A stretch of 64,000 bases of DNA from Enterobacter huaxiensis (GCF_003594935.2 NZ_CP043342.1:186001-250000); one strand, 5' to 3'. Positions 31,835-46,352 are shown, counted from the stretch's first letter. Program-made: numbers and translations. The notes: generated by a model not told the origin, from the sequence alone.

Positions 31835-33166
31835 ATGGATTCACTGGCTTCGCTTTATAAAAATCATATCGTTACCCTACAGGAACGTACCCGCGATGTC
31901 CTGGCGCGCTTCAAGCTGGATGCACTGCTGATCCACTCAGGCGAGCTGATGAACACGTTTCTTGATGACCATGCCTATCCGTTCAAGGTCAACCCGCAGT
32001 TTAAAGCCTGGGTGCCGGTCACGCAGGTTCCAAATTGCTGGCTGCTGGTGGACGGCGTGAACAAGCCGAAACTGTGGTTCTACCTGCCGGTGGATTACTG
32101 GCACAACGTGGAACCGCTGCCGACCTCTTTCTGGACCGAAGAAATTGATGTGATTGCCCTGCCAAAAGCGGACGGCATTGGCAGCCAGCTGCCTGCGGCG
32201 CGCGGCAACATCGGCTATATCGGCCCTGTACCGGAGCGGGCGCTGGGTCTGGATATTGCAGCCGATAAACTCAACCCGAAAGGGGTGCTGGATTATCTGC
32301 ATTACTACCGCGCGTATAAGACTGATTACGAACTTTACTGCATGCGCGAAGCGCAAAAAACGGCGGTTAATGGCCACCGTGCGGCGCATGAAGCGTTCCA
32401 GTCCGGTATGAGCGAGTTCGATATCAACCAGGCCTACCTGACGGCAACTGGCCATCGTGATACCGACGTGCCTTACAGCAACATTGTAGCGCTCAACGAG
32501 CATGCGTCGGTTCTGCACTACACCAAACTGGATCACCAGGTTCCGTCCGAGATGCGCAGCTTCCTGCTGGATGCGGGGGCTGAGTACAACGGCTATGCGG
32601 CGGATCTGACTCGTACCTGGGCGGCCAATTCGGATACTGACTTTGCGCAGCTGATTAAAGACGTCAACGATGAACAGCTGGCGCTTATCGGCACCATGAA
32701 GGCGGGAACCAGCTATGTGGATTATCACATTCAGTTCCATCAGCGCATCGCCAAACTGCTGCGCAAGCATCAGATTGTAAAAGACATGAGCGAAGAGGCG
32801 ATGGTCGAAAACGATCTGACCGGGCCGTTTATGCCGCACGGTATCGGCCATCCGCTGGGCCTGCAGGTTCATGATGTTGCGGGCTTTATGCAGGATGACA
32901 CCGGTACGCACCTGGCGGCACCGTCTAAATATCCTTACCTGCGCTGCACCCGTATTCTTCAGCCGCGCATGGTGCTGACCATTGAACCGGGGATCTACTT
33001 TATCGAATCCCTGCTGGCACCGTGGCGCGAAGGTCAGTTCAGCAAGCACTTCAACTGGGAAAAAATTGACGCGCTTAAGCCGTTTGGCGGTATTCGTATC
33101 GAAGATAACGTGGTTATCCATGAAAACGGTACTGAGAATATGACGCGAGACCTGAAGCTGGCCTGA
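31835..33166 (+). CDS. pepQ: Xaa-Pro dipeptidase PepQ
   Basis: 443 residues from ATG 31835 ([21 protein letters not shown]), preceded by AAAGGAAG; earlier starts in the frame are not family-like. It is a pita-bread-fold M24 metallopeptidase that splits Xaa-Pro dipeptides. The dimetal ligands are two Asp in [19 protein letters not shown], the His in [13 protein letters not shown], and Glu in TIEPGIYF and GGIRIEDNV. It is divergent from fadB across the FadR operator and shares one base with the yigZ start (TGATG), so the two are translated together. Confidence 0.97.
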   Translation: MDSLASLYKNHIVTLQERTRDVLARFKLDALLIHSGELMNTFLDDHAYPFKVNPQFKAWVPVTQVPNCWLLVDGVNKPKLWFYLPVDYWHNVEPLPTSFWTEEIDVIALPKADGIGSQLPAARGNIGYIGPVPERALGLDIAADKLNPKGVLDYLHYYRAYKTDYELYCMREAQKTAVNGHRAAHEAFQSGMSEFDINQAYLTATGHRDTDVPYSNIVALNEHASVLHYTKLDHQVPSEMRSFLLDAGAEYNGYAADLTRTWAANSDTDFAQLIKDVNDEQLALIGTMKAGTSYVDYHIQFHQRIAKLLRKHQIVKDMSEEAMVENDLTGPFMPHGIGHPLGLQVHDVAGFMQDDTGTHLAAPSKYPYLRCTRILQPRMVLTIEPGIYFIESLLAPWREGQFSKHFNWEKIDALKPFGGIRIEDNVVIHENGTENMTRDLKLA

Positions 33167-33780
33167 TGGATAGCTGGCTGATACCGGCTGAACCGGTCAC
33201 CTTTGTTGAGGAAATCAAGAAAAGCCGTTTTATCACGCTGTTGGCACATACCGATGGCGTGGAGGCGGCAAAGGCGTTTGTTGAGTTCGTGCGCGCTGAG
33301 CATCCCGATGCCCGTCACCACTGTGTGGCCTGGGTAGCGGGGCCGCCTGACGATTCGCAGCAGCTGGGGTTTTCTGATGATGGTGAACCGGCGGGCACGG
33401 CCGGTAAACCTATGCTCTCCCAGCTTATGGGCAGCGGTGTGGGTGAAATCACCGCCGTAGTGGTTCGCTACTACGGCGGCATTTTATTGGGCACGGGTGG
33501 GCTGGTGAAAGCCTACGGGGGCGGTGTGCAGCAGGCACTTAATCTGCTGACGACAACCCGCAAAACGCCGCTGACCGAATATACTCTGTTATGCGATTAC
33601 GCTCAGCTCTCGGGCATCGAATCACTGCTCAAACAATTTAACGGCGTGATTGCGCACAGTGATTACCAGGCGATGGTGCAATTACGCGTGGCGCTTCCAC
33701 AGGCGGAACTGACTGCTTTTTCAGCAAAGCTGGCTGATTTTAGTCGCGGTTCGTTGCAATTGCTGCCGATTGAAGAATAA
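33166..33780 (+). CDS. yigZ: IMPACT family protein YigZ
   Basis: 204-residue UPF0029/IMPACT family protein. Signature blocks are GFSDDGEPAGTAGKPMLSQL and VVVRYYGGILLGTGGLVKAYGGGVQQAL, followed by the small C-terminal ferredoxin-like DUF1949 domain. The biochemical role in bacteria is not settled; eukaryotic IMPACT regulates the eIF2-alpha kinase GCN2. It is coupled to pepQ and followed 39 bases later by trkH. Confidence 0.93.
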   Translation: MDSWLIPAEPVTFVEEIKKSRFITLLAHTDGVEAAKAFVEFVRAEHPDARHHCVAWVAGPPDDSQQLGFSDDGEPAGTAGKPMLSQLMGSGVGEITAVVVRYYGGILLGTGGLVKAYGGGVQQALNLLTTTRKTPLTEYTLLCDYAQLSGIESLLKQFNGVIAHSDYQAMVQLRVALPQAELTAFSAKLADFSRGSLQLLPIEE

Positions 33781-33819
33781 TCCCCACCTCACTTTTTGAA
33801 TACCAAAGGAAGCGGCAGA

Positions 33820-35271
33820 ATGCATTTTCGTGCCATTACCCGAATCGTTGGACTGCTGGTCATACTCTTTTCCGGGACGATGATTCTCCCTGGACTGGTG
33901 GCACTTATCTACCGGGACGGTGCGGGACGCGCGTTTACCCAAACCTTCTTTGTTGCGCTGGCTATTGGTTCGCTGCTGTGGTGGCCAAACCGTCGTGAAA
34001 AAGGTGAGCTGAAATCTCGCGAAGGGTTTCTGATCGTTGTGCTGTTCTGGACGGTGCTGGGAAGCGTCGGTTCGTTGCCTTTTATCTTCTCTGAGCAGCC
34101 CAATCTGAGCATAACGGATGCCTTCTTCGAATCCTTCTCGGGTTTAACAACCACCGGGGCGACAACGCTGGTGGGACTGGATTCCCTTCCGCATGCCATA
34201 CTCTTTTATCGTCAGATGCTGCAGTGGTTCGGCGGTATGGGGATCATCGTCCTGGCGGTCGCTATTCTGCCGATTCTCGGCGTCGGGGGGATGCAGCTCT
34301 ACCGTGCTGAAATGCCAGGCCCGCTGAAAGACAATAAGATGCGCCCGCGTATTGCTGAGACGGCAAAAACGCTGTGGCTTATCTATGTATTACTGACGGT
34401 GGCCTGCGCGCTGGCGCTATGGTTTGCCGGGATGCCTGCTTTTGACGCCATCGGACACAGTTTTGCGACCATCGCCATCGGCGGGTTCTCAACGCACGAT
34501 GCCAGCGTGGGCTACTTCGACAGCCCAACGATTAACACTATTATTGCTATCTTCCTGCTGATCTCTGGGTGTAACTACGGTCTACACTTCTCTTTACTAA
34601 GCGGACGCAGCCTGAAGGTGTACTGGCGTGACCCGGAATTCCGCATGTTTATTGGCGTCCAGCTGACGCTTGTGATCATCTGCACCCTGGTCTTGTGGTT
34701 CCATGATGTCTACAGTTCGGCCGTGACGACGCTAAACCAGGCCTTCTTCCAGGTGGTGTCGATGGCGACTACCGCTGGGTTTACGACGGACAGCATTGCG
34801 CGCTGGCCGCTGTTCCTGCCCGTACTGCTCCTCTGTTCTGCCTTTATCGGGGGCTGTGCCGGGTCAACGGGCGGGGGGCTGAAGGTGATCCGTATTCTGC
34901 TGCTGTTTAAGCAGGGAAACCGCGAGCTTAAACGCCTGGTGCACCCGAACGCTGTTTACAGCATCAAACTGGGAAACCGTGCCCTGCCGGAACGTATTCT
35001 GGAAGCGGTGTGGGGTTTCTTCTCTGCCTATGCGCTGGTGTTTATCGTCAGCATGCTGGCGATTATCGCGACGGGGGTGGATGATTTCTCCGCCTTTGCT
35101 TCCGTCGTGGCAACCCTGAACAACCTTGGGCCTGGGCTGGGCGTCGTAGCAGATAACTTTGCCAGCATGAACCCGGTTGCGAAATGGATCCTCATCGCAA
35201 ACATGCTGTTTGGTCGTCTTGAGGTCTTTACGCTGCTGGTTCTGTTTACCCCAACATTCTGGCGCGAGTAA
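33820..35271 (+). CDS. trkH: Trk system potassium uptake protein TrkH
   Basis: 483 residues from ATG 33820 ([22 protein letters not shown]), preceded by AAAGGAAG; a TTG at 33796 in frame is unlikely. It is a K+-translocating subunit with four M1-P-M2 repeats. The selectivity-filter loops are seen as [26 protein letters not shown] and NNLGPGLG. It works with the NAD-binding TrkA, which is not in the window. Its stop is followed at once by the Shine-Dalgarno of hemG (TAAGGAG). Confidence 0.97.
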   Translation: MHFRAITRIVGLLVILFSGTMILPGLVALIYRDGAGRAFTQTFFVALAIGSLLWWPNRREKGELKSREGFLIVVLFWTVLGSVGSLPFIFSEQPNLSITDAFFESFSGLTTTGATTLVGLDSLPHAILFYRQMLQWFGGMGIIVLAVAILPILGVGGMQLYRAEMPGPLKDNKMRPRIAETAKTLWLIYVLLTVACALALWFAGMPAFDAIGHSFATIAIGGFSTHDASVGYFDSPTINTIIAIFLLISGCNYGLHFSLLSGRSLKVYWRDPEFRMFIGVQLTLVIICTLVLWFHDVYSSAVTTLNQAFFQVVSMATTAGFTTDSIARWPLFLPVLLLCSAFIGGCAGSTGGGLKVIRILLLFKQGNRELKRLVHPNAVYSIKLGNRALPERILEAVWGFFSAYALVFIVSMLAIIATGVDDFSAFASVVATLNNLGPGLGVVADNFASMNPVAKWILIANMLFGRLEVFTLLVLFTPTFWRE

Positions 35272-35281
35272 GGAGTCGTCG

Positions 35282-35827
35282 GTGAAAACACTTATTCTTT
35301 TCTCTACGCGAGACGGGCAAACGCGTGAAATTGCCTCTTACCTGGCGTCTGAATTAAAAGAGCTGGGCATCTACTCAGATGTTGTGAACCTGAACCGTGC
35401 GGAGCAAATCTCCTGGCAGGATTACGATCGGGTGGTGATTGGCGCATCTATTCGTTACGGCCATTTCCATCCGGCGCTGGATCGCTTTGTGAAAAAGCAT
35501 ACGGCGGTACTTAGCACGTTGCCGGGCGCGTTCTATTCAGTAAACCTGGTTGCCCGTAAAGCAGAGAAGCGGTCGCCGCAGACCAATAGCTACACGCGTA
35601 AGTTTTTACTGAGTTCGCCCTGGCAGCCAGAGCTGTGTGCGGTCTTTGCCGGCGCGCTTCGCTATCCACGCTATCGCTGGTACGACCGCTTTATGATCCG
35701 TCTTATTATGAAGATGACCGGTGGTGAAACGGATACCCGTAAAGAAGTGGTTTATACCGATTGGTCGCAGGTGGCCAGTTTTGCGCGGGAAATCGCACAT
35801 TTAACGGGCGATTCGCGGCTTAAATAG
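35282..35827 (+). CDS. hemG: Menaquinone-dependent protoporphyrinogen oxidase HemG
   Basis: 181 residues from GTG 35282 ([25 protein letters not shown]). It is a long-chain flavodoxin fold with the FMN phosphate loop STRDGQT at residues 8-14 and the insert typical of HemG. It oxidises protoporphyrinogen IX with menaquinone or ubiquinone as acceptor in haem synthesis. The Shine-Dalgarno AGGAG overlaps the trkH stop, so the two genes are co-transcribed. It is the gene directly upstream of rrnA in E. coli, as here. Confidence 0.96.
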   Translation: MKTLILFSTRDGQTREIASYLASELKELGIYSDVVNLNRAEQISWQDYDRVVIGASIRYGHFHPALDRFVKKHTAVLSTLPGAFYSVNLVARKAEKRSPQTNSYTRKFLLSSPWQPELCAVFAGALRYPRYRWYDRFMIRLIMKMTGGETDTRKEVVYTDWSQVASFAREIAHLTGDSRLK

Positions 35828-35849
35828 GCATGAAGTTTGAAAAGTGAGC

Positions 35850-35913
35850 GAACAAAAAGTTTTTTGTATTTTATGCTTGTCACTTCAGAATAACTCCCTA
35901 TAATGCGCCTCCA
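35850..35913 (+). promoter_or_regulatory. rRNA operon promoter P1
   Basis: The -35 TTGTCA is at 35877-35882 and the perfect -10 TATAAT at 35899-35904, with the 16-bp spacing and GC-rich discriminator (GCGCC) typical of rrn P1. The expected start is near A 35913. The AT-rich stretch 35850-35876 is the likely UP element. Fis and DksA/ppGpp control is expected from knowledge of rrn P1. Confidence 0.9.
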
Positions 35914-35995
35914 CTGACACGGAACAACGGCTTACAGGCCGCCGGGTTAGCGGGGTTCAGAGATGAACGTCAGCAGAGAAAAGCGAAAATAAAGC

Positions 35996-36032
35996 TTGAC
36001 TCTGTAGCGGGGAAGCGTAATATGCACACCCC
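35996..36032 (+). promoter_or_regulatory. rRNA operon promoter P2
   Basis: The -35 TTGACT is at 35996-36001 and the -10 TAATAT at 36018-36023, with 16-bp spacing. It lies about 120 bases downstream of P1, as in other enterobacterial rrn operons. Confidence 0.85.
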
Positions 36033-36035
36033 GCG

Positions 36036-36072
36036 CCGCTGAGAAAAAGCGAAGCGGCACTGCTCTTTAACA
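36036..36072 (+). promoter_or_regulatory. rrn leader boxB and boxA
   Basis: A boxB-type hairpin is formed by GCCGCT and AGCGGC (36036-36058). BoxA TGCTCTTTAACA follows at 36061-36072. These load the NusB/NusE antitermination complex on the nascent rRNA. Confidence 0.85.
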
Positions 36073-36077
36073 ATTTA

Positions 36078-36094
36078 TCAGACAATCTGTGTGG
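36078..36094 (+). other. RNase III processing stem for 16S, 5' strand
   Basis: The 17 bases TCAGACAATCTGTGTGG are exactly complementary to 37771-37787 beyond the 16S 3' end. The two strands enclose pre-16S rRNA and form the RNase III substrate. Confidence 0.85.
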
Positions 36095-36204
36095 GCACTC
36101 AAAGTGACATGGATTCTTAATGTCTTCGGACAATAAATGAATACCAAGTCTCTGAGTGAACATACGTAATTCATTACGAAGTTTAATTCACGAGCATCAA
36201 ACTT

Positions 36205-37744
<1,540 letters not shown>

Positions 37745-37770
37745 CCTTAAAGAACCTGCCTTTGTAGTGT

Positions 37771-37787
37771 CCACACAGATTGTCTGA
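37771..37787 (+). other. RNase III processing stem for 16S, 3' strand
   Basis: CCACACAGATTGTCTGA is the exact complement of the leader segment 36078-36094. It lies 27 bases after the 16S 3' end. Confidence 0.85.
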
Positions 37788-37814
37788 TGAAAAAATAGCA
37801 GTAAAAATCTCTGC

Positions 37815-37891
<77 letters not shown>

Positions 37892-37937
37892 AACTCCTTT
37901 TAAAGGATGAGCGGTACAGAGATTAGCATTTTGCGAT

Positions 37938-38013
37938 GGGGTTATAGCTCAGCTGGGAGAGCGCCTGCCTTGCACGCAGGAGGTCTGCGGTTCGATCCCG
38001 CATAGCTCCACCA
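37938..38013 (+). tRNA. alaT: tRNA-Ala (UGC)
   Basis: 76 nucleotides, starting GGGGTTATAGCTCAGCTGGG and ending in CCA. The anticodon TGC is at 37971-37973. The acceptor stem keeps the G3:U70 identity pair. Position 5 is T (paired with G68 as a wobble), where I recall C in E. coli alaT. Confidence 0.98.
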
Positions 38014-38077
38014 TCCTTTTACTGCGAAATACAAGAAAACTTCAGAGTGAACCTGAAAAGGTGCACTGCGAAGTTTT

Positions 38078-38089
38078 GCTCTTTAAAAA
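38078..38089 (+). promoter_or_regulatory. Spacer boxA before 23S
   Basis: TGCTCTTTAAAA is a boxA copy in the tRNA-Ala to 23S spacer, matching the leader boxA, and renews antitermination before the 23S gene. Confidence 0.85.
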
Positions 38090-38183
38090 TCTGGATCAAG
38101 CTGAAAATTGAAACGACACACCTTTAAGGGTGTGTTCGAGTCTCTCAAATTTTCGCAAGTCGATGATGTGTCGAAAGAGACAT

Positions 38184-38196
38184 CTTCGGGTTGTGA

Positions 38197-38202
<6 letters not shown>
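38184..38202 (+). other. 23S processing stem, 5' strand
   Basis: CTTCGGGTTGTGAGGTTAA is nearly complementary to 41094-41114 (CTTAACCTTACAACGCCGAAG) around the 23S 3' end. The two strands form the RNase III stem enclosing pre-23S rRNA. Confidence 0.7.
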
Positions 38203-41102
<2,900 letters not shown>

Positions 41103-41173
41103 ACAACGCCGAAGCTGTTTCGGCGAAGAGACAGACAATCAAATTTCAGCCTTGATACAGATTTAACAGAATT

Positions 41174-41293
41174 TGCCTGGCGGCTTTAGCGCGGTGGTCC
41201 CACCTGACCCCATGCCGAACTCAGAAGTGAAACGCCGTAGCGCCGATGGTAGTGTGGGGTCTCCCCATGTGAGAGTAGGGAACTGCCAGGCAT
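41174..41293 (+). rRNA. rrf: 5S ribosomal RNA
   Basis: 120 nucleotides, TGCCTGGCGGC at the start and GCCAGGCAT at the end, pairing as helix I. The core CCCACCTGACCCCATGCCGA is present. It is the last gene of the operon; no distal tRNA follows. Confidence 0.98.
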
Positions 41294-41306
41294 CAAATAA
41301 GTAGAG

Positions 41307-41334
41307 AGGCCATCCGGAAGGATGGCCTTTTTGC
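41307..41334 (+). terminator. rRNA operon terminator
   Basis: The 9-bp stem AGGCCATCC/GGATGGCCT with loop GGAA is followed by TTTTTG. It sits 13 bases after 5S. Confidence 0.93.
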
Positions 41335-41429
41335 GTTTTTGTACCCTCTTCCTTTCCATAAACAAATCACCTATCCCCCCGTATATACGGTAAACTATCC
41401 GCGTTTTTGCATCAGGATAGATAGCCTCT

Positions 41430-42458
41430 ATGAACCACTCCCTTAAGCCATGGAATACTTTTGGTATTCAGCGGAATGCTAATCAAATTGTACGTGCCGA
41501 AAATGCTCAGCAACTGCTGAATGCATGGCAAAACGCAGCAGAAAACGGAGAACCCGTACTCATTCTGGGCGAAGGAAGCAACGTCCTGTTTCTCGAAGAT
41601 TTCGCGGGAACCGTGATCGTCAACCGCATTATGGGAATTGATGTAAAAGAGGACGTAGACAGCTGGCATCTGCACGTGGGGGCCGGAGAGAACTGGCACC
41701 AGCTGGTGCAATATACCCTGGATAAAGGGATGCCCGGCCTGGAAAATCTTGCCCTTATTCCGGGCTGCGCGGGATCGTCACCCATTCAAAATATCGGTGC
41801 CTATGGCATCGAACTGAAAAACGTCTGCGAATACGTTGACTGCATTGAGCTGGCGACGGGGAAAGCCCTGCGTCTGACCGCTGAGCAGTGCCGTTTTGGC
41901 TATCGTGACAGCATCTTCAAACATGATTATCAGGATCGCTACGCGATTGTGGCCGTCGGTCTGCGTCTGACGAAGCAATGGAATCCTGTCCTGACGTATG
42001 GCGATCTTACCCGTCTGGATCCCGCTACCGTCACTCCTCGCGACGTTTTTGAGTCAGTTTGCCATATGCGAATGACCAAGCTTCCCGATCCGAAAGTGAA
42101 CGGAAATTCAGGCAGCTTCTTCAAAAACCCGGTAATTGGTCGCGAACATGCTCAAGAATTTATTGCGGCCTGGCCAACGGCTCCGCATTATCCGCAGGCC
42201 GATGGCAGCGTGAAGCTGGCGGCAGGATGGCTTATCGATCGGTGTGAACTGAAAGGTGCTACGGTGGGCGGCGCTGCAGTGCATCGCCAACAGGCACTGG
42301 TGCTGATCAACCAAAACGATGCCACCAGTGAAGATGTTGTACGGCTGGCGCACCATGTCCGTCAGCGCGTAGGTGAAAAATTTAACGTCTGGCTGGAGCC
42401 CGAAGTTCGCTTTATTGGCCGTACGGGTGAGGTTAGCGCCGTGGAGACAATCGCGTGA
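41430..42458 (+). CDS. murB: UDP-N-acetylenolpyruvoylglucosamine reductase MurB
   Basis: 342-residue FAD enzyme that reduces UDP-GlcNAc-enolpyruvate to UDP-MurNAc with NADPH. The FAD-binding loop is [11 protein letters not shown] near residues 45-55, with [27 protein letters not shown]. The catalytic Ser is in [12 protein letters not shown], and the Glu is near the C-terminus in [10 protein letters not shown]. It begins 136 bases after the 5S gene, as in E. coli next to rrnB. It overlaps birA by four bases (GTGA). Confidence 0.98.
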   Translation: MNHSLKPWNTFGIQRNANQIVRAENAQQLLNAWQNAAENGEPVLILGEGSNVLFLEDFAGTVIVNRIMGIDVKEDVDSWHLHVGAGENWHQLVQYTLDKGMPGLENLALIPGCAGSSPIQNIGAYGIELKNVCEYVDCIELATGKALRLTAEQCRFGYRDSIFKHDYQDRYAIVAVGLRLTKQWNPVLTYGDLTRLDPATVTPRDVFESVCHMRMTKLPDPKVNGNSGSFFKNPVIGREHAQEFIAAWPTAPHYPQADGSVKLAAGWLIDRCELKGATVGGAAVHRQQALVLINQNDATSEDVVRLAHHVRQRVGEKFNVWLEPEVRFIGRTGEVSAVETIA

Positions 42459-43417
42459 AGGACAATACCGTTCCCTTAACTCTGATCGGCATCCTTGCTG
42501 ACGGCGAGTTTCATTCTGGCGAGCAGCTGGGCGAGCAGCTTGGTATGAGCCGTGCCGCTATCAACAAGCATATTCAGACGCTGCGCGACTGGGGAGTAGA
42601 CGTATTTACTGTCCCCGGTAAAGGGTACAGCCTGCCGGAGCCCATTCAACTGCTGAATGAAGAGACCATCCGCAGCCAGATTGGCCACGGTAGCGTCGCG
42701 GTACTGCCGGTGATTGACTCAACCAACCAGTATCTTCTCGACCGTCTGTCAGAACTGCAGTCCGGTGATGCCTGTGTTGCCGAGTATCAACAAGCCGGGC
42801 GCGGCCGTCGTGGGCGCAAGTGGTTTTCGCCCTTTGGCGCGAATCTCTACTTGTCCATGTTCTGGCGGCTCGAGCAGGGCCCCGCCGCGGCGATTGGCCT
42901 GAGCCTGGTCATCGGGATCGTGATGGCGGAAGTACTGCACGATCTGGGGGCTGATAAGGTCCGGGTAAAATGGCCCAACGACCTTTACCTCAACGATCGT
43001 AAGCTGGCGGGCATCCTGGTGGAGTTGACCGGAAAAACCGGCGATGCAGCTCAAATCGTTATTGGTGCCGGGTTGAACATGGTGATGCGTAATGTGCAGA
43101 ACGATGTCGTGAACCAGGCCTGGACGAACCTGCAGGAAGCGGGGATCGCAATCGATCGTAATACCCTCGCGGTACGTATGATCAACGAGCTGCGCAGTTC
43201 GCTGACGCTGTTTGAGCAGGACGGGCTGGCGCCATTCCTGTCACGCTGGAAAAAGCTGGATAACTTTATCAACCGTCCTGTTAAGCTGCTGATTGGTGAT
43301 AAAGAGATCTACGGTACCTCTCGCGGCATTGATGCGCAGGGTGCCCTGCTCCTTGAGCAGGACGGTGTAATCAAACCCTGGGTTGGCGGTGAAATTTCAC
43401 TTCGCAGTGCCGAATAA
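42455..43417 (+). CDS. birA: Biotin-protein ligase and biotin operon repressor BirA
   Basis: 320 residues from GTG 42455. The N-terminal winged HTH ([28 protein letters not shown], residues 20-50) binds the bio operator. The central ligase domain has the biotinyl-AMP loop [14 protein letters not shown] near residues 115-128 and the catalytic [19 protein letters not shown]. The C-terminal SH3-like domain completes the protein. It is translationally coupled to murB. Its stop is only 10 bases before an unrelated GH8 gene on the same strand, whereas E. coli has coaA next. Confidence 0.98.
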   Translation: MKDNTVPLTLIGILADGEFHSGEQLGEQLGMSRAAINKHIQTLRDWGVDVFTVPGKGYSLPEPIQLLNEETIRSQIGHGSVAVLPVIDSTNQYLLDRLSELQSGDACVAEYQQAGRGRRGRKWFSPFGANLYLSMFWRLEQGPAAAIGLSLVIGIVMAEVLHDLGADKVRVKWPNDLYLNDRKLAGILVELTGKTGDAAQIVIGAGLNMVMRNVQNDVVNQAWTNLQEAGIAIDRNTLAVRMINELRSSLTLFEQDGLAPFLSRWKKLDNFINRPVKLLIGDKEIYGTSRGIDAQGALLLEQDGVIKPWVGGEISLRSAE

Positions 43418-43427
43418 CTGAATCGAG

Positions 43428-44426
43428 ATGATGATGCAAAAGCCTGCATGCGCCGCGCTGGTTGTCATGATGAGTTTGCTGTTCTCTCCTCTCTCTCAGG
43501 CGAGCCAGGCCTGGGAGAGCTATAAAGCGCGCTTCTTTCAGCCGGATGGACGCATTGTTGATACCGGTAATGGCAATGTCTCCCACACGGAAGGGCAAGG
43601 TTTTGCCATGCTGATGGCGGTGGCAAACGATGATAAAGCGACCTTTGATAAACTCTGGAAGTGGACCGACAGCCACCTCAAGAATAAAGAAAACGGGCTT
43701 TACTACTGGCGTTATAACCCTGCTGAATCAAATCCTGTTGCCGACAAAAACAATGCCTCTGACGGGGATATGCTTATCGCCTGGGCCTTGTTAAAAGCCA
43801 GCGCGCGCTGGCAGGACAAAGGCTACAGCACCGCGTCGGATGCTATCACTAAAGCGCTACTTTCCCACAACGTCACCCGCTATGCGGGTTACCGCGTAAT
43901 GCTGCCGGGCGTTCAGGGGTTTAAGCTCGAAGACAGCGTTGTGCTTAATCCGTCCTATTTTGTATTTCCTGCCTGGCAGGCATTTGCCGCGCGAAGCCAT
44001 TTGCATGTATGGAATCAGCTCATTCAGGACGGAGAAAAATTGCTGGAGAAAATGGGCACCGGCAAAGCTAATCTCCCGGCCGACTGGATGTCTCTGGATG
44101 CAAAGGGCGCGCTGACGCCTGCAAAAGCCTGGCCGCCACGGATGAGCTATGATGCCATCCGCGTCCCGCTGTATATCCGCTGGTCAAACGCGAAAAGCCC
44201 ACTTTTGACGCCGTGGCGCAGCTGGTTTGGTCAGTTCCCCCGCGAGCAAACGCCCGCCTGGGTTAACGTTACAACGAACGAATACGCCCCCTACATGATG
44301 TCAGGCGGTCATCTGGCGGTACGTGATTTAACGATGGGGCAGTCATCCGGCGAACCGGTAATCACCGAACAAGACGATTACTATTCAGCAAGTTTGAAAA
44401 TGCTGGTGTGGATCTCAGAAAAATAA
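43428..44426 (+). CDS. Orphan GH8 endo-glucanase (second BcsZ-like enzyme)
   Basis: 332-residue secreted glycoside hydrolase family 8 protein. A signal peptide (about residues 1-25, SQASQA cleavage region) precedes WESYKARFFQPDGRIVD. The general acid Glu is E55 in HTEGQGFAMLMAVAND, and the conserved Asp is in SYDAIRVPLYIRW. Both motifs align with BcsZ at 54087 (E55 in [22 protein letters not shown]), so it is a divergent paralogue likely to cut beta-1,4-glucan in the periplasm. It is not part of the rightward bcs operon: it follows birA directly and converges with bcsG. Similar GH8 genes accompany a second bcs operon in some Enterobacter and Klebsiella (from memory), but no such operon is visible here. 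Confidence 0.88.
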   Translation: MMMQKPACAALVVMMSLLFSPLSQASQAWESYKARFFQPDGRIVDTGNGNVSHTEGQGFAMLMAVANDDKATFDKLWKWTDSHLKNKENGLYYWRYNPAESNPVADKNNASDGDMLIAWALLKASARWQDKGYSTASDAITKALLSHNVTRYAGYRVMLPGVQGFKLEDSVVLNPSYFVFPAWQAFAARSHLHVWNQLIQDGEKLLEKMGTGKANLPADWMSLDAKGALTPAKAWPPRMSYDAIRVPLYIRWSNAKSPLLTPWRSWFGQFPREQTPAWVNVTTNEYAPYMMSGGHLAVRDLTMGQSSGEPVITEQDDYYSASLKMLVWISEK

Positions 44427-44443
44427 GGCTCGCTCCGGCCATG

Positions 44444-44482
44444 CCCTCTCCCCTATGGGGAGAGGGCCAGAGTGGGGGAGGG
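44444..44482. repeat. CCCTCTCCCC hairpin repeat, copy 2
   Basis: Perfect 10-bp arms CCCTCTCCCC (44444-44453) and GGGGAGAGGG (44457-44466) surround a TAT loop and are followed by a G-rich tail, CCAGAGTGGGGGAGGG. It lies between the convergent GH8 gene and bcsG and can fold as a hairpin in both transcripts. Confidence 0.85.
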
Positions 44483-44485
44483 ATT

Positions 44486-46165
44486 TTACTGCGGGTACGG
44501 CACCCAGTCACCGCCGTTCAGGCGAACATACGGTTTATTCTGGTACTGGATCACCACCGCATTGGCGTTTTCCGAGACCTCTGCCGTTTGCGGCAGTTTA
44601 TTCGTGAGCTGATCCCAGTTCACGCTATCTTCCACAAACAGCTTGCCGTCTACCGCACGCGCCACCAGTTCTGAAATAGCCAGATAGCTGCTTGGCTGGG
44701 CGATCTCAATCGGTGCACCCTGATGCGGCGCCTTCATACCAAAGAATTTAATTCCGGCAGGTACGTTGGTGATGGATGGGCTTGGAATGTCGCGCAGGCC
44801 GGAAACCTGCATTCTGTCGCCTTTCAGCGCGCCACCGTGTTCAGGTACAACGACCACCATCACTCTACGGCCCGATTTCTCCAGCTCGGTGAAGAACGCA
44901 TCCAGCTCATCGAAGAACTTCTGGGCGCGAACCTTATAATCAGCGGTTTTGCTCACGCCCGGATAATGGTTCCCGTCGTGAAGCGGCAGGGTGTTATAGA
45001 ACGTTGCGCTACGCGAGCCCTCTTCTTTGCTGACGGTTTGCAGCCAGCGCTGGAGCACGGCGGTATCGTCATATACCGGAGAACCGTCAAAGCCCAGCAG
45101 CGTGACGGGAAGACCCTTCTGGTCCATCAGCGGCGCCTGCATACCCCCTTCTTCACGCACTTCTTTCAGGAAGTTACCAAACTGACCGTTATGGCCCAGC
45201 ATCAGGTGCTGCGTAAAGCCCAGTTTGGACAGGTTATCGAAGAGATAACACTGGTTCCCGGTCGGCTGATACAGATTTTTATGCGATGGCTGGCCGCAGC
45301 TTGCGCGTAGCAGACGAATCGCCGCCGGGCCGCTATAGGAGGTTGCGGAGTTGAAGTCTTTGAACTGAATATCGAAGTGTGACCACAGCGGATGCGACAT
45401 CAATCCTGCAGCATCCACATCCGCCCACGAGAGCGAACAGATGTTGATGACCAGCAGTTCAAACGGCTGGGCGTCGGCAGGCAATGCATCCGGGAATTTG
45501 GTCTGGCGCTTGTCTTCAGCGGTATAGAAACTGGAAAGCCAGGCATTCAGGTTTGTGGAGGTGGGAGGCGCCGTCTGCGTTGGAATGTCACCGACTACAG
45601 GCGTATCCCCTGCGGTCGCAACAGTCGATGCCGCAGACCCTCCCGTGGTGGTGACGGTTGTCGTCGGCTGGCCTGCAGGCCACAGGGAGAAGCTCGGGCC
45701 TGCCAGCGTCAGCACGTTCAGCCAGACCATAATAGCGACGACAAACACCGTTACGCGGATCCACTGTGACAGGAACAGCCAGGCGACCAGCAGCACAAAG
45801 ACTGCGCCGATCATCTGCCAGTTAATAAAGCGTTCAACCAGGTCAAGGATGTAATCGGTGCTGAAACCCGCAACCTGTGACCCCTGGCTCATGATGCTTT
45901 CCGGGCCAGGCAACCAGGTATCATGCCAGAACAGGGCAAACCCGAGAGGAATAGCGACCCAGTGGCGTAGACGGTGCAGCCTGATATTAGGGATTGGCAT
46001 TAGCAGGAATGCCATAAATACCAGGTTAAGCAGCGGGTGGAAATTAAGATAGCCTGCCCACAGCAGGCCAAACTTCACCAGGAAGTAGAAGTTCCAGCCG
46101 GAAAGTCCGCGCCAGTATTGCCAGAGCGGCGATGGCGCCGAAGTGGTATAGGAGGAATTAGTCAT
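44486..46165 (-). CDS. bcsG: Cellulose phosphoethanolamine transferase BcsG
   Basis: 559-residue inner-membrane enzyme that adds phosphoethanolamine from phosphatidylethanolamine to nascent cellulose. About five N-terminal membrane helices (residues 25-165) are followed by a Pro/Thr-rich linker, here with many T, A and V residues near 170-205. The periplasmic alkaline-phosphatase-type domain has its catalytic Ser in [15 protein letters not shown] and zinc-site residues in [15 protein letters not shown]. It is the last gene of bcsEFG; its first 8 bases overlap the end of bcsF. Confidence 0.96.
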   Translation of the reverse strand: MTNSSYTTSAPSPLWQYWRGLSGWNFYFLVKFGLLWAGYLNFHPLLNLVFMAFLLMPIPNIRLHRLRHWVAIPLGFALFWHDTWLPGPESIMSQGSQVAGFSTDYILDLVERFINWQMIGAVFVLLVAWLFLSQWIRVTVFVVAIMVWLNVLTLAGPSFSLWPAGQPTTTVTTTGGSAASTVATAGDTPVVGDIPTQTAPPTSTNLNAWLSSFYTAEDKRQTKFPDALPADAQPFELLVINICSLSWADVDAAGLMSHPLWSHFDIQFKDFNSATSYSGPAAIRLLRASCGQPSHKNLYQPTGNQCYLFDNLSKLGFTQHLMLGHNGQFGNFLKEVREEGGMQAPLMDQKGLPVTLLGFDGSPVYDDTAVLQRWLQTVSKEEGSRSATFYNTLPLHDGNHYPGVSKTADYKVRAQKFFDELDAFFTELEKSGRRVMVVVVPEHGGALKGDRMQVSGLRDIPSPSITNVPAGIKFFGMKAPHQGAPIEIAQPSSYLAISELVARAVDGKLFVEDSVNWDQLTNKLPQTAEVSENANAVVIQYQNKPYVRLNGGDWVPYPQ

Positions 46166-46352
46166 GTTTTCGGTTTGCCTTGACGTTCGGAGCGCGTGTC
46201 AGTGTTCCGGCGGGTTTAATATAGCGAGGTTTTACAAATATTAATCTGGCCGTATCGCGGATGCGGCGTAATGAGTGGCGCGCATAGTAGCCCAGCGGGA
46301 AAAAAATCAGCGCACAAAGTATAACCAGTTGAATGATATCGCTGAGATTCAT
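46158..46352 (-). CDS. bcsF: Cellulose synthase complex membrane subunit BcsF
   Basis: 64-residue single-pass protein, [37 protein letters not shown], with one membrane helix at residues 5-24 and a basic cytoplasmic tail. BcsF recruits BcsE to the membrane synthase complex and supports BcsG. It overlaps bcsE by four bases (ATGA) and bcsG by eight, indicating coupled translation. Confidence 0.94.
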   Translation of the reverse strand: MNLSDIIQLVILCALIFFPLGYYARHSLRRIRDTARLIFVKPRYIKPAGTLTRAPNVKANRKHD

